This document shows positions 1-12,521 of a stretch of 64,000 nt of DNA, one piece after another. Position numbers and translations under genes: made by a program. Numbering within the stretch: position 1 is the first letter of the stretch; each line of letters begins with the position of its first letter. Origin of the DNA: Styela clava (taxonomy: Eukaryota > Chordata > Ascidiacea > Stolidobranchia > Styelidae); NCBI RefSeq assembly GCF_964204865.1, contig NC_135257.1:14220151-14284150 (forward strand). Direction: 5' to 3'. The notes beneath the pieces were generated by a model. The model saw only the letters and a program-made list of their open reading frames with translations. It did not search any database and was not told where the DNA came from.

Positions 1-1394
1 TGATTACTTCCCGCAATCTTGCAATATAGGTTTGTAAATATGCTCTTGCTTTAGTCCATTGCAACCTGTGTCGCAGGTTGGCATTGTCAGTGGGCCCCGT
101 TTTTTCATAGGACATTCAGTTGGCCAATTCTTGCTATCAAGCATATTTTTTATGATATACAGCATGACTTTGCTACACGCAAGGCTTATGAGGTAAAGTT
201 ACTTTAATCGTTATTTTGCATTTGCTTTACGTTACTATCCTTAGCCCTATCCAGCTTGGTAACCGCGCAATACTATTGCGTATGCTAAGGCCCGCAATGT
301 CTCTGAACCATGGCCTAACCGTCAAATCGACTTTCAAAAAACGTAGAAATATACTGTTCCCGGATTGTTGCACATGTCGGTAATATTAAAAATCATATTT
401 CAGAATAATCTTGTATAATAGGTGAAAGAATCATGGAATTGCAATGAATTATAACCGATTTGGCAAAGAACGATGTTCATTTTGAATCTTTACCTACATA
501 GCTCAATATTTGTGCCGGGTAATAATCTAATAAAATCCAAAAACACAGCAATCTTGTGCTTCAGAGCTTACACGACATATAAGTCACGGAAGTAGGTTAT
601 AATGTTAGAAAAAAGATATTAGACTGGTATTTTACCGTGTGGGATCTGAATAAGTGACGTAAATCGCCCACAAGAATGAATATCTTGAATAGTTTATTGT
701 TTAAGTTGACGCGATTGCAACACAATTATTACGCATCACAATATGACATGCCAGTCAGAGAATGAATGGTTAGTTAAAGAGATACCTTACTGCTACAAAA
801 GTAAATTTAAATAATAATCAAAGTAATTCAGTGTAATAAAACATTACAAATCAACCATTGAAATGATATATATTGTTAAAATAGTATAGTAACATATTTA
901 AATAGATGTTCAAATCGTTAATACCTGCTCACAACAAATTTCTGAGATTTCAATCAAAATACCACTAAATACAAGTAATATATATAAACTGTTGTACAGC
1001 ATAAATAAATTACAAATCGATGCAATTCAGAATTTTGGACAAGTAATTCGTTAGGCCAGGCATGACTCGGTTGCGTCATTGAGTCAATCAAATTTGCTCC
1101 AAGAAGAATATTATTTTTCAGTCGGAAGTGTAAAAAACATTATCCAAACCATGTATGGGCGACATCTATATAGGCTTTATTGATACGCTGCAAGTTTTTA
1201 AAAACTGATCTATTGTGACGAATATTACGTAGAGATGAGTTCCCCTCTCTTGACATATTTGTCGTTTGTTGCAATAACAGAAGCATAAAATGAAGATGTT
1301 GAACAATTTTGTTTCATTCTATATTCAGTGGAAGTAAAAGAACGGGCATAGCATACGACGCAGTATTTAGTTCCAATTTACAAGATTATCAACG
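1..1394. other. no recognisable gene; 5' flank of the 7TM gene
   Basis: AT-rich sequence without a convincing ORF, RNA gene or repeat that I can recognise. It should contain the promoter and 5' UTR of the receptor-like gene that starts at 1395, but I see no clear TATA box or initiator that I would defend. Confidence 0.4.
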
Positions 1395-3589
1395 ATGAAT
1401 GTGGACAATACAAGTAGCTTTTCACCAAAAGAACCGTATTTAGAAAGATACTGGCTATTTTGCGAGTCAATCTTGGTTGTATTGACACTTTCAGTGCTGT
1501 ATTTGACTGCATGCTTGATTCTACATGTGCTAAACGAGAGAAAAACTCAAACTCGAGGCCAAAAAATTTGGCAAAAAAAGTGGTTAGCATGGCTTCCCAT
1601 AGTCAGCTCCATAATATTCTTTTTACGAATATGCAGTGACCATATTTCAGCGTTCTATGGGTGGCGAGATGATGACTCTTGCTGGGTCACTGTCACAGTC
1701 AGTACAGTATTATTCGCTCTGTCTCTTTACGCAGTTTATATATTTCTATGGGTAAGACAGAGCATATTTTATGCCGATCCTCTCATAAAGGAAATTATAA
1801 AGCCATTCGTTGCATACGTAAGCTGGTTCACACTCGGATTCATGTTGATATCTGGATCCGCATTGAGCATTTTGTACAATGTACCACAAGCTACGCAATG
1901 GGTTTACCGAGCCACGGCTGACGGATGTAAAGAAGTTTCAGTGGATTCGCCGGAAATTATACCAGGAGTAGTAGCTGCTACAACAATAACATTTCAAGTA
2001 ACTCTTCTGGCTTTGTTTGTTTACCCATTGATCAGTAGACAGACCGCACGATTTCGAGCTAGTGACAATAAAGGACATTTTCAGCCATCCAATTCTCTTA
2101 GTCGATCAGACGAACACAAGCAAAACGAAGAAGAAGAAAAAGATATTGTCTTTCATGCGTCACCAGGATCTCTTGTCCATCGACCGCAGTCCGCTTCCGT
2201 CATGAAGGAAAAACCAATTTCTCCTCTTGTTACGTCCGAGAATTCACGTTTCATGTTTACTCAAAGCGAAATCAAAAATTATGTTGATACAGATCCAGAA
2301 AGTGGGACTGAATTAGTTAATAAAGATTGTGATAGTGTTTGGAGTGGCAAAAGTCCAACAATCAAAAGAGGAGGCACAATGTCGCTGAATTTAAACAGAG
2401 TAGCCAAGAGGAGAACAGTACTTGATCGCGTGAAGTCAGTAAAACCCGGAAGTATTTTTTTCAGACCCAAATCGAATTCTTTGTCTTCAGAAAATATGGA
2501 GAGTCCTGCCGCGAGTGACACCGAGTCGCGATATTCAGGACGCGGCGCAACTTTGAAAAGAAAAGCAAAAAAGTAAATTCAAATGAACATATCATATACA
2601 TAATAAATATATTTAGTTGCGATATAACATGCTATTATACGAAAATGGAATACAGATATGGTTACCTTAGAAATATTGCCTCGTTTTGAATACTCAATAT
2701 ATATATTAGACTGTATCGATTTGCATTTTCCTTGGGTTACAAATTTTCTAATTAATTCGGTTTTAATCCCGATGATGAATCTATGATCATGCAATGTCTT
2801 TATTTACAGAGAAAACGCGCGCGGGAGAAGGCTTGTGGCCATGATGAAGAAATATGCAATGCTCATGTCTGTGTGTGTAATCACAGATCTCGTATCAGCT
2901 GTTATTCAAATAATATTCGTTCTACCTGAGCTGGTTTATCTCGTGCTTTTCGACGTGAATCTTCTGGTTAATCTAATATGTGTCATCATGACGTTTCAAG
3001 AATGGCAGAAAATTCTATTTCCTTGTGCAATAATCGAGTAAGTGTAGCTAATTCGTCTATTTTTTATTGAAGTATAGAACGGGGATACGTAAGCATATCA
3101 GACTTGCCCATAGATTGGTCTGTCACGTTAGTCATAATTGACTGTTTGAGTGATGCATTTGCTTGATGCAGTCAGGTAGCCAGTTAAAGACTACTTTGAC
3201 AACAAGAATACTGTTCATAAACATGCCGTGAAGTCGTCTCGCTTTAATACAAACGAACGAAATGGTATTATACTAAATCTAATGCTGTTTTTAAATCTTC
3301 GTTTTAAGAATATATATATATATGTCAATATTCAATTATCAGATCAAACGCACTGAATCAAAAAAATACCTACAAGTTAAAAAGAAAACCAACTCCACTG
3401 AAAAGAAGAAGAACACGAGACCGAGTTGAAGCCCTTCGTCAAGAAGGAAGAAGACTGGAGTCCCGCCGTAGCTCATCAAGACGTTCAAGTGGGAGTGGAT
3501 ACGATTCTGCTGATTCAACTGGTAGTCATACTCACATATACAAGCATGCAGTCGAAACAAAGCCTTTAATGACAACTTCTAGAGTTTGA
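1395..3589 (+). CDS. orphan seven-transmembrane receptor-like protein, 3 exons, 550 aa
   Basis: Exons 1395-2572, 2810-3037 and 3343-3589 join in phase (1653 nt, 550 aa). Donors and acceptors are GT/AG, with polypyrimidine-rich tracts before 2810 and 3343. Seen: seven hydrophobic segments, at roughly residues 23-46, 63-83, 97-122, 138-161, 189-213, 407-430 and 435-458. A potential N-glycosylation site (NTSS) lies before segment 1. Cys96 at the start of segment 3 and Cys178 before segment 5 are placed like the class-A GPCR disulphide. The loop between segments 5 and 6 is about 190 residues, charged and Ser/Thr-rich; the tail is Arg- and Ser-rich. I see no DRY or NPxxY motif, so membership of the rhodopsin family is not shown. 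Inference: a plasma-membrane receptor with a large cytoplasmic loop. No family recognised. Poly(A) signals are at 3663-3668 and 3839-3844. Confidence 0.82.
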
Positions 3590-4768
3590 TGGAGTTGTGC
3601 CTACATACACGTGGATTTATTCCGAACCTTGTAATTGCATTCACAACATTTATATTTAACACAATAAATCCAATGACCTGCGTTTTTGTACTGCATGAAA
3701 TGATTCTTGAAATTCATTTGTCGATTCTCGCGCAAAAAATCCCGATAAAAGCTCTTTTTTTTTTGAATATCCTCAATTACTTATTTTTATTTACTTATTT
3801 TTTTATTGACTTATTACCAATTTTCATATATATTATTCAATAAATCGAATGCACATTTGAAGAATCTCCACTTTATGCTCGTACTACTGACAAGCTATTC
3901 TATACTAGTGACACCACTCAGTACGATTTGTTTCTAAACTAAACGATGTCATATTCCATCCAACATTGTTAATATATATACAGTAGAAAAATAGGATTTA
4001 TGCGTATGATACAAGAATGAGTTTTATATGATATTCCCATATTTTCGCCCCGAACGAGGCAATGTACAAGTAAGGGAGTGATTGTATACGATTCCGACTT
4101 GATATCTCTTACATTTGACGACAATATATTTATGCCGATTCTCGCAGATATTTGCAATTGAAAATTCTTAATTAAATCCGACTTTAGAGGCGATATTCAA
4201 GGTACAGTTATGCTATTGTAGTTGGTTACAAGAAAAACATTAGCCATAACTAAGAATATTCAACATTCTAGAAATTTGCAATTAAGTAGAACCCTGTTTT
4301 TTTGTTTTTAATTCTTGGCTTTTGATGGCAGATTTCTGCAATGATAAAATGACGGAAGATCCATACACCCACTTCATTGACTAATTTTTCGAAAAATATA
4401 ATTTTTTCTTTACCGAATGTAGTGTAATATTCAATGTTAAGTGAACTATTAACTTTCAACGTAATGCAGTTGTGAATGTTTTTTTTTCTGGGAAAGGGAG
4501 CATAAAGGGCGAGCGCCGGATGATGCGTGATATTTTTACGGAAATCAATTATCTATTGTTCTCGTGACATCATTCGATAAGTTGACTCCGTGAATGACGC
4601 ACATCATTCCTCTTGTATGCATTAACATGAGTCATAAAATGCGTAACGTGATATCTCTGCATTAGGCAATGAATTTTACCAGCATTAGGATTTTTGAATT
4701 CGGTGCTGATATATTATAGTTGTAGGCCATGATAAGATTCAAAATTTTACGGATAGTTTCTCTTTACG
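3590..4768. other. 3' UTR and intergenic, no gene seen
   Basis: The first 250 bases are probably the 3' UTR of the upstream 7TM gene, with AATAAA at 3663 and 3839. The remainder is AT-rich with only short shadow ORFs. Confidence 0.4.
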
Positions 4769-4947
4769 TAAGTGATTCAAGAGTCTTGCTGCACACTAGT
4801 ACAAATATATTTCTGTAAAGTTTCGTCTGACCAAGGTGAGACTCCTTCAGACATACATAGTTGAACTATGTATGTCTGACCTGGGTCAGACGAAACGTTA
4901 CAGAAATATATTTGTGTTAGTGTGCAACAGGACTCTTGAATCACTTA
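4769..4947. repeat. palindromic MITE-like hairpin
   Basis: The stretch begins TAAGTGATTCAAGAGTC and ends with its near-perfect reverse complement. Arms of about 65 bases match with a few mismatches, and the centre contains a second inner palindrome (around CATACATAGTT / AACTATGTATG). The whole 179 bp can fold into one long hairpin. No ORF. This is typical of a fold-back MITE; a target duplication is not clear. Confidence 0.75.
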
Positions 4948-5486
4948 GGTTAGTTATCTTCACTCTTGCTACAGCATCATTGCATTATATGCTTTCGAAA
5001 TCACCGACACAAAAGCATAGAAGGGAGATAAGTAGTTAGTAACGCAGAAACCAAATCATTATCTTCTCTTTATGCATCAACGAACACCCCTAATCCCATC
5101 GCATCTGTAGCGCTAATCATGCAGGTTGAAGGTTCTGCTGTAACTGAGTATTTCTGCCGCCCGAATTAGTCTTGTCCTCTCCCTCATTCGATAGTGAATT
5201 GGGATTTAGTTACGGCGAAATGTTGAGCTTTCATCTCAGCGCTTAATTCTAACAGTCTTCCTTTCTATAATAAATTCTATATATTCCTCGGGGCGCGCTT
5301 CCTACATCAGCTATAGATGACTTGCACGGGTCACGTGACTTTGTTTACTGGACGGCAAAAAAAAACAAAAACGTCCAGCTGGCTCCTGTCAGTTGCAAGT
5401 CGGATTATACGTTTCCGTACGTTTTTATTTGGCTGTTGAAAATGGTTATTTCGCATTGTTCCGTTGGCTGTACGTATAGTATAGAC

Positions 5487-6796
5487 CAGTGGTCGGCAAC
5501 CTTTTTCAAATGACGGACCGGTAAAGCCTGACCAAAATCTTGGCGGACCACCTATATACAAACGAACTAAGTCTATGCAATACATTAAACGCATTATGAA
5601 ATTTATGTTGACAATATACTAAAAACGACGGTGATGCTATTTAACGCGATATCTGTATTTGTTTGATGGCCATCAACTGTTCCCATATTCGAGATATGGT
5701 CGACATTTATTTATATTATTTCGTTTTTGTAGTTATCAATATTAAAAACCAGGCCTCATATTAAAAAGATTTCGGGAAAGTTAACAATGCCTGTATCATT
5801 TTGTTGGGGAGATCTTATTCGGACTGATGAGAGGCATTCTTATACGGGCGTAGAGATAACAATTGACCCAGCATTATTGCGACATACTGACATGGCAATT
5901 GTTTATGAAGTCAGATATGCTGCTTCATAGTGTTGTGCAGTGGTCGGCAAACTTCATGTACTTGCGGGTCAAATATACACATTTCTGGTAGCGCGCGGGC
6001 CGCAATATTTCTATTTCCGTCTTCAAACAATCGCTACATTGATTGAACTTCACTTATTATCAATGTGAAAGATGATGATTTTAAGGTAACTTGTCGTCCA
6101 AATGATGATCTGACAGGCGAGTACGAAATTTAGTCTAAGTGTAATTAATTTTAGATAAAGCTGCTCAAGGCCATATATTCTTCCGACCGTGCACATTACA
6201 CCTTTTTCACTAGCGCACAGATGAGCTGTGGCGCAGTCCCGGGTCTCGGGGTCGAATTTTCGACGACTCGTTCTGTAACCAGTTTAACATCAAAACCCTT
6301 AACAACTGCGATGCTGACTGGGCATATTGAGCAAACCGGTTTTGAAATGCGCAAGGAAGAAAAATATTTTTCCGTCCAAGCACTTTGGAATGCTCGTCGC
6401 TCCGTTTCCCAAACATTTTCAATTTTTAAAAAGTCAAAATTAACTCGAACGATATACATCCAACGCTACTTATTACAAAACAAGCACCGTACATCAGCAC
6501 TTGTTACCACATGAATCCGTGTAGAGACAATAATAAATTTAGAATCATATTTGGTTTTATGTATTAAATGTCGGGTCGTTCGAGGGCCGCAACAAGTCCG
6601 CAGTTTTGCCGAACCCCGGTGTTGTGTTTGTTTGGTTTACTGTTGTGTTGAGTGCTGTTTTTAGTCGTTGGGTTCGTGGTTAGATTTTAGAGTTTTTTTT
6701 ACGGCCTTTTCCGTTTTTGTGTCACCTCTCTGCGGACCGGCAGTAACCATTCCGCGGACCGGCGATTGGCCGCGGCCCGGTGGTTGCCGACCACTG
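5487..6796. mobile_element. non-autonomous hAT element (CAGTGGTCGGCAACC)
   Basis: Terminal inverted repeats CAGTGGTCGGCAACC at 5487 and GGTTGCCGACCACTG ending 6796. It is flanked by 8-bp duplications gtatagac (5479-5486) and gtatatac (6797-6804), one mismatch. No transposase ORF. It interrupts the THAP relic and is itself interrupted at 5938-6618. Confidence 0.88.
5938..6618. mobile_element. second hAT element nested in the first
   Basis: Starts CAGTGGTCGGCAAAC; the other end reads TTTGCCGAACCCCG, a decayed inverted repeat. Exact 8-bp target duplication gtgttgtg at 5930-5937 and 6619-6626. About 680 bp, no coding capacity. The sequence near the ends is related to the host hAT, so a family member seems to have landed in a relative. 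Confidence 0.75.
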
Positions 6797-8690
6797 GTAT
6801 ATACAACGAAATGAGATCTTCAGTTATATTCCACTCCACTGTTTTCAAAAGATCCGGAACGTCGCGCAGTGTGGATATCATCTATTGGCAGGACTGCTTA
6901 GTGTCGAGTCCAGAAGTCATCTCGCTTGTGTTTCACTGTTTGCGGACTGTATTTCGTTGATGGTGAGTAATAATGTGCTGTTATCAATTTCTTTAAATAT
7001 TCATAAGCTCCCTCATTTCAACGGAAAGCAGATGACAAACTAGAGGACTTGCACGGGTCACATGACTTTGTTTACTGGACGGCAAAAAAAACAAAAACGT
7101 CTAGCTGGCTCCTGTCAGTCGCAAGTCGGATTATACGTTTCCGTTTTGTTTGGCTGTTGAAAATGGTAATTTCGTATTGTACCGTTGGCTTGCAACTGAC
7201 AGGAGCCAGCTGGACGTTTTTGTTTTTTTGCTGTCCAGTAAACAAAGTCACGTGACCCGTGCAAGTCCTCTATACCAGGGGTTCTCAAACTTTTGGTGTT
7301 GCGGAGCCCTTGAAAAGGTTGACTAATATTCACGGAGCCCCAAAAGAAATGTTAAAATTGTTACTTTCCGATTAATATTCCTGAGTAATTAAAAGTACTT
7401 TACTTAATTTAAATGCTAAACCTTTTTTAATAGGGTTAATACAAGTCATAAATAAATCTTAATTTCAAAGATAAATTATATACTCTTACTAAAGCTGTAT
7501 ATTTGACACTTGACAAACATATTAGGGGTCGAATAAACTAGGGGTCGAATCTTTTCCCTTTCGACATTTTCGGAAGGCCGCTAATAACGTGCGCTATTGC
7601 ATTTTGTTACAATCACCAATAGTTTTCGTCAGCATGGCGTGTTTTTAAACATCTTTACGCCGGTGTTTATTCTCCCTAAATTAAAAATTTTCTCCGGCAT
7701 ATACATGTATTGTTCCACAATGACGACGATAATTGCTTTTTTGTTCTCGTGGGGAATTATGAGTTCAATGTGAAAAACATGTTACCATAATAGTAATCGG
7801 CGACGAAGTGCTAAAATTAATATTTAATAATAAAGAGGTAAATCCGCAACCCAAATTTCTTGATTGAAAAACGGCATTCTAAAATATTAAAACTAAAAAT
7901 GAAAGATCACACTATAAGTTTGGTTTTAGCAGACTCACGTCAGATTAAAAACGCTTTTATAGGCATTGTAAATCACAAAATTTGGTGTTAGGTTAGGTTT
8001 TCTTTGGTTATTCATCGTATAGTAACTGTGAAATCGAAACACAGTCAATTGTGTGCGCGATTTACCTTTTTTTATTCTGAAACTACCGACGGAGCCGCAT
8101 GCATTAAAATAAATTTCAATCGTTCGTATTTTGCCCAGATATTGTGATTTTTTAAACGGCGATATCTTGCTTAATAATAATCTTGAGTGCAAAAGAACAA
8201 ATCAAGTTTGACAAATTCCAATATCGCAAAAATACGACTCCAATTTATTTATATATAGTTGGCAGTTTATCACGTATTTTATGTTATTTTAGAGTAGTAT
8301 TCTTTCATTTCAGTAATCCTAATAGTAATCTCGAATGAAACGTGAGTAACTATGAGTACAATTGAATTATTACGACAAGACACTTTAAATGCTCGCATCG
8401 GCCATGCATTGAATATTTTACGCAACAGAAATCTTGTTATCCGTTTTTTATAATCGCAAAGAATGTTGCGCGGAAATTTCCGATTCAAATCCCCACCTCT
8501 TAAGAATCCTGGCTGCGCTCCAGCTTATAAATAACGTCATTTTTTAATTCCGCCTCTTTGCCATATTTCGAGGCTATATTGTTGTCAAATTTTATCAAAG
8601 CTGTTATTGCTTCTTTGAACAGTTACGAAATTAGCCAAGTCATTATTTTGAAAAGTAATCGAATATCTCGCGGAGCCCTGGGCTCCGTAC

Positions 8691-11600
8691 CAATGACATT
8701 AAACAACATGATGCGCAACTCCGGCATTTTTGTCCGAAGATCGTATTCGATAGCACGCTCCAATGCACATACTTGACGAGACGAAAACGAGCGGATGTGT
8801 GCTGCTTTCAAGGCGTAGCACGAATGGTGTTCGTGCCTGCTTTGACAGTTGTTGTCGATGTTAATGATATTTTTGAAAGTTGGGGTAAAAAGAAATCGGT
8901 AAAAGGTAAGGTGAATACTATTGTTGTATATCACACCCGGGCATCGCACTGTTAAGTACATGTGGGAAAGCCAGCCTTTGTCAAATACTACGAAGTTATT
9001 AATTCAGTACGGTACGTAGTTGCCCATTTGCCGAAATTACATATTTACTTACCCCTTATGGTTTCAAATAGTTCATGCACCTCCAGTTAGATTTTTTTAA
9101 TCAGTGAGGATATATACTCATTGTTGATTGCTGCTCATTGTAACATACTATTACGCATTCACTTTTATTTGCGTATTGAATCAAAGTGTTAACAAGTTCA
9201 CCTAACATTTCACTCATACCGGTCTATATTGTATAGTCTGATTTCTCAAGTATTTGGAGCCACGAATGCTTGTAATTTTCTGACTAAACTCTTTTATTAG
9301 TTGGTTTATATACCAAATTCAGTAAAATATTTTTTAAATAAAACATGAGATATTGGATTTATTAGCTTTTCCATTCTGAATCATATAGACTGCTTTATTT
9401 ATTCTTAACGAAAATTAATAAATCTCCTCTCTTTCTTCAGATGTGAAAGTTGTGGACAAACCTGTCTAAGCATTGTGAGACTCTTGCAGCACAAGAGGCA
9501 ATAGCAGAAATAGTAAGTATATCAATCAAGAAATTAAGCCGACATAAAGCAAAACTTTCAACTATTCGTCTAATCTCAATTTCCTATTATTTATTCACAG
9601 GACAACTATAACAGACGGGGAGATATCAGAAGTCTGGCGACATATCAGTGACAGTGTGATTCCAAGAAATATAATGCAATTGAAAATTGCAATAGAAAAA
9701 CAACCTATGGAGGCATGCAAAGACATTTGACCCTCCGGTAGAGTTGTGTATGGCCCCCACATCCTGCAGTGCTTGAGGAAAATAACTAAAAATTCCAAAG
9801 CGTAAGATTGCATAAGCGGTCTTATTTGTAAAAAGGCACAAAACACGCCAGACATACTTAAAACAGCTTTGGAAATGAGGATTACGGGTACCTCACTGAA
9901 CCTGTGTTATATTTGGTTCATCAACTTTTGGTAGTACTATAGAAGAAATTCCGGAAGGGGTATAATCATCATTCATGATAAAATACTATCATATATTTTT
10001 TGAACAACTTCAATCTAGACCAGGGATCTCAAACTCGCGGCCCCAGAGAACTTCCAGTGCGGCCCTCGAACGCTTAACAATAATTGTAATAGTATTTTGG
10101 AAGTTTTTTTTTATCTAAATGTAATAGATTTTTCAAACCTTCTAAAGTGAAATTGATTATTCACACAGGAAACAATTTACTGAAAGTAGTTTTGGAATAT
10201 TAATTTTTTTTGTCCACATTTTGACCCAATTAAGAATACACATCAAGCTAGCAAAAGAATACTTGAATAAAACACTTGAGTAATTAAATTAAACGCAAAG
10301 TACATGAAGAATGTGACATTTTTGAAGAAAATGGGAGTTGTAACATTTCTGCTCTTCACAAAATTCTGAAGCACATTGTTTAATTTGTCATATTTCCATC
10401 AATACAATCAAAAAACACAATAAGCTCAGCAGTCTATATGACAAATTCGAAGACCAACTTCGAACAGAAAATTTCCATGTGTTTGTATATTAATATAATT
10501 ATACAACGACTTAGTTACTAAAAATCAATATCAATAATAATTCAAGCAATCCTATGCCACGCAATGTAGTGCGAAATGTCTTGTCGAAAAAATCTGTCAT
10601 TTGTTTTTTTACCGATCTATACATGAAATGATAAAAGTAACTTTTTTGCATTACTGGAATTAATTAAACATTCGTAAAGATCCAGATAAACCCATGATCA
10701 TGTGGCCTCGTTAGTTAGATTTGGTACTATAAAATCATTTCAGACTGGCCTTAGTATGCTGGTGACACAAAAAAGATGCCAAACGCCAGGACAAATGTAA
10801 TTATTAAAACATTGAGTTTATACTGTAGTATTTTTGTTAATTTTAGGTTCATATATTTAGATTAAGTTATTTTTAGTGTATGTATTATTCTTTCCTTATT
10901 CAAAGCTTGTTCAAAAATGATTTTGATGGTTGTACATAGAATTTTACGATTTTTTATAATAAATACTGTAACTTGCAAATGTTGCAATAATAGTGGAATG
11001 CAAATATTAATATGTAATTGCATTTGAAATTGAAGAAAATAATAAAACCTAATCCAACTGTTTAGTTGCATCACAATATATGTCACAAACTAAAACTATC
11101 TTAAAAATATCTTTTGAGTATACATTATCAAAAACTGTTTGCGGCTCTTTTTACAATTTTCAAAATGCAATGCGGCTCTCGAAAACCCATGAGTTTGACA
11201 CCACTGATCTATTCTAGACGATTCAAGCATTGCTTTGGGAAATTATATCACTTCAATTAAATTGAAATAATCTCGCTATATTAAATACAAAATCGTTGCT
11301 ATCATAAAGGTAAACCAATTCAGCCACTCGAAATATATTGGCCTTCACAAAGCAATGGAGGCAAAATTGAGAGTTCATGAGCTATGAACATTTGTTCTTT
11401 TCTTTGTCTTGAACTTTCCATACTCCACAGCCCCTATTAATTTTAATTACCATGTGATGGTCATACATATCTTTAACTTGTATTTTCTATCATGATGTAT
11501 TATCTCAATGTGCCAAACTATTAATTAGTGTGCATATTTTGCTTCCAGATGACATAAATGTATTGTCATGTTTATTACCTCAGCTTGGAGTATTGACAAG

Positions 11601-12485
11601 AAAAAGGTGCCAGTAAATTAGGTAAAAAAATTTTCAACTCATTGTTATAATCAGAATTCACAATCAATAGGAATTATAAACAGCCAACAATCAGTGAGAA
11701 TTATATGCGAAATCCCTCAGAATAAATTTGTCTAAAATCGGAGGAAGGCAAAAAATATAGGTAGTTTCCATCCACACAAGCATTTCAAGAAGACTTGCTC
11801 GAGCCAAACTAAATGAGCATCGTCAGGTGATCGGTAAGGCTGCAAGTTGAATTCAGCCCTGCAACCTCCTGCATAGAAGATAATATTAATTAGTGGGCTA
11901 TGAGCTAAATTCCTAAATTTAAACAAACCTATCTACGATGCATTATGTACCAGCAATGTTACCTACGATTAACTGAATATGTAATATGTCTAATAAATTC
12001 ACCTACAAAAGCAAGTTCGATAGGTGCAAACTTTGTGTTATGGAATTGTATCGCAGCACAGATTTGTATGACACCCTCTTTAAATAAAATTTCAATGATT
12101 AAGCGCAAACATTAAAATTACTAACTTTGAACTTTGTCATTATCTGCAAAATGTTCCACACAAATCTTTCCGCTATCGCGTTTGTAATCTTCTCTGATAA
12201 AAAAAAAGTCTATGATGTCCAGAATTGCTCTTTACAGCTTGCCTGTTATTCCAGCTTTCCAAGTAAGCAAAACTTCTTAGATATAGAGATTATTTTGTTT
12301 CGTTACAGGCGCAAAAAGGCAGGTACTACACGTAAAAAAGACGCCGAGTAGCAAAAGCGAGCGGAAAACGGACGCGAAAGGCGACGAGAAATATGTGCAT
12401 TGGAGCGTATCATGAAATACAATGTTTTGCCTGTAGTCTTATGGAGTGACGTCAGAGTTGCCTATCATGTTGTTTAATGTCATTG
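8691..12485. mobile_element. 3.8-kb element, copy A (7-bp target duplication, unassigned superfamily)
   Basis: Ends CAATGACATTAAACAACATG at 8691 and its inverse at 12485. Similarity continues inward with interruptions for roughly 140 bases, for example CGCTCCAATGCACATA shared at both ends. Exact 7-bp duplications tccgtac at 8684-8690 and 12486-12492. Copy B (26571-30368) matches in inverse orientation along its length and differs by only 3 bp in total size. An internal hAT passenger sits at 10021-11206. Coding potential is weak: splice-acceptor-like sites precede 9441 and 9601, and the 9441 segment reads C-E-S-C-G-Q-T-C with a later His, but in-frame stops are shared by both copies. The element looks non-autonomous. 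A 7-bp duplication is reported for Dada-type and some P-type transposons; I cannot choose. Confidence 0.75.
10021..11206. mobile_element. hAT-like passenger inside 3.8-kb element, copy A
   Basis: Starts CAGGGATCTCAAACTCGCGG and ends GAGTTTGACACCACTG, an imperfect hAT-type inverted repeat. The left flank is atctagac and the right flank reads atctattctagac, an imperfect duplication. No transposase. Copy B has the same passenger at the same internal place (27883-29047), so it inserted before the two carriers separated. Confidence 0.75.
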
Positions 12486-12521
12486 TCCGTACGGAGCACT
12501 TTGAGAACCGATGCTCTATAC

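Larger units (their letters stand above)
5442..6962 (+). pseudogene. broken THAP-domain coding exon, split by an hAT insertion
   Basis: ATG at 5442 starts a frame reading M-V-I-S-H-C-S-V-G-C-T, like the start of a THAP (C2CH) finger. The frame runs into the hAT at 5487. Skipping the hAT and one copy of its target duplication, the same frame resumes at 6805 and continues toward an -S-V-I-F-H- segment. A one-base shift near 6841 then leads into FSKDPERRAVWISSIGR, ending at a TAG (6899-6901). A further shifted stretch resembles the VCSLHF-ADDC end of the domain, followed by a GT donor at 6963. Known: THAP domains carry C-x(2-4)-C ... C-x2-H zinc ligands and a conserved FPKDPERR-type block. Inference: a dead transposase exon. 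It could also be a host THAP gene copy, but the flanking inverted repeats favour a transposon. Confidence 0.55.
5316..7270 (+). mobile_element. P-like (THAP) transposon remnant with terminal inverted repeats
   Basis: Begins GATGACTTGCACGGGTCACG at 5316 and ends with the inverse sequence, with GTCCTC at 7265-7270. TA dinucleotides flank both ends. A second internal copy of the terminus starts at 7043, so 7043-7270 is itself a 228-bp inverted-repeat unit. The inside holds a broken THAP-type zinc-finger coding exon (see the pseudogene at 5442-6962) and is interrupted by an hAT element at 5487-6796. THAP DNA-binding domains are the hallmark of P-element and THAP9 transposases, so a P-superfamily relic is the best guess. 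The TA flanks are not the 8-bp duplication expected for P, which leaves this open. Confidence 0.55.
7276..12513. mobile_element. hAT element carrying a 3.8-kb insertion
   Basis: Begins CAGGGGTTCTCAAACTTTTG at 7276 and ends TTTGAGAACCGATG at 12513 (inverted repeats with a few mismatches). Exact 8-bp target duplication ctctatac at 7268-7275 and 12514-12521. Without the insertion at 8691-12485 and its 7-bp duplication, the hAT is about 1.4 kb. It has no intact transposase. The insertion landed only about 20 bases from the right end. Confidence 0.85.

Noticed and set aside
3312-3324. TA microsatellite near the third exon of the 7TM gene
   Set aside because: Short low-complexity run, ordinary in AT-rich introns.
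8623-8961. 112-codon - strand ORF at the left end of 3.8-kb copy A (and the similar + strand ORF at 30098-30397)
   Set aside because: It crosses the element's terminus into unrelated hAT sequence, so it cannot be an ancestral gene; only the internal part is shared by the copies.
9595-9855. 86-codon - strand ORF, partly matched in copy B
   Set aside because: The similarity follows from the repeat itself; the frame is altered between copies and no domain is visible.
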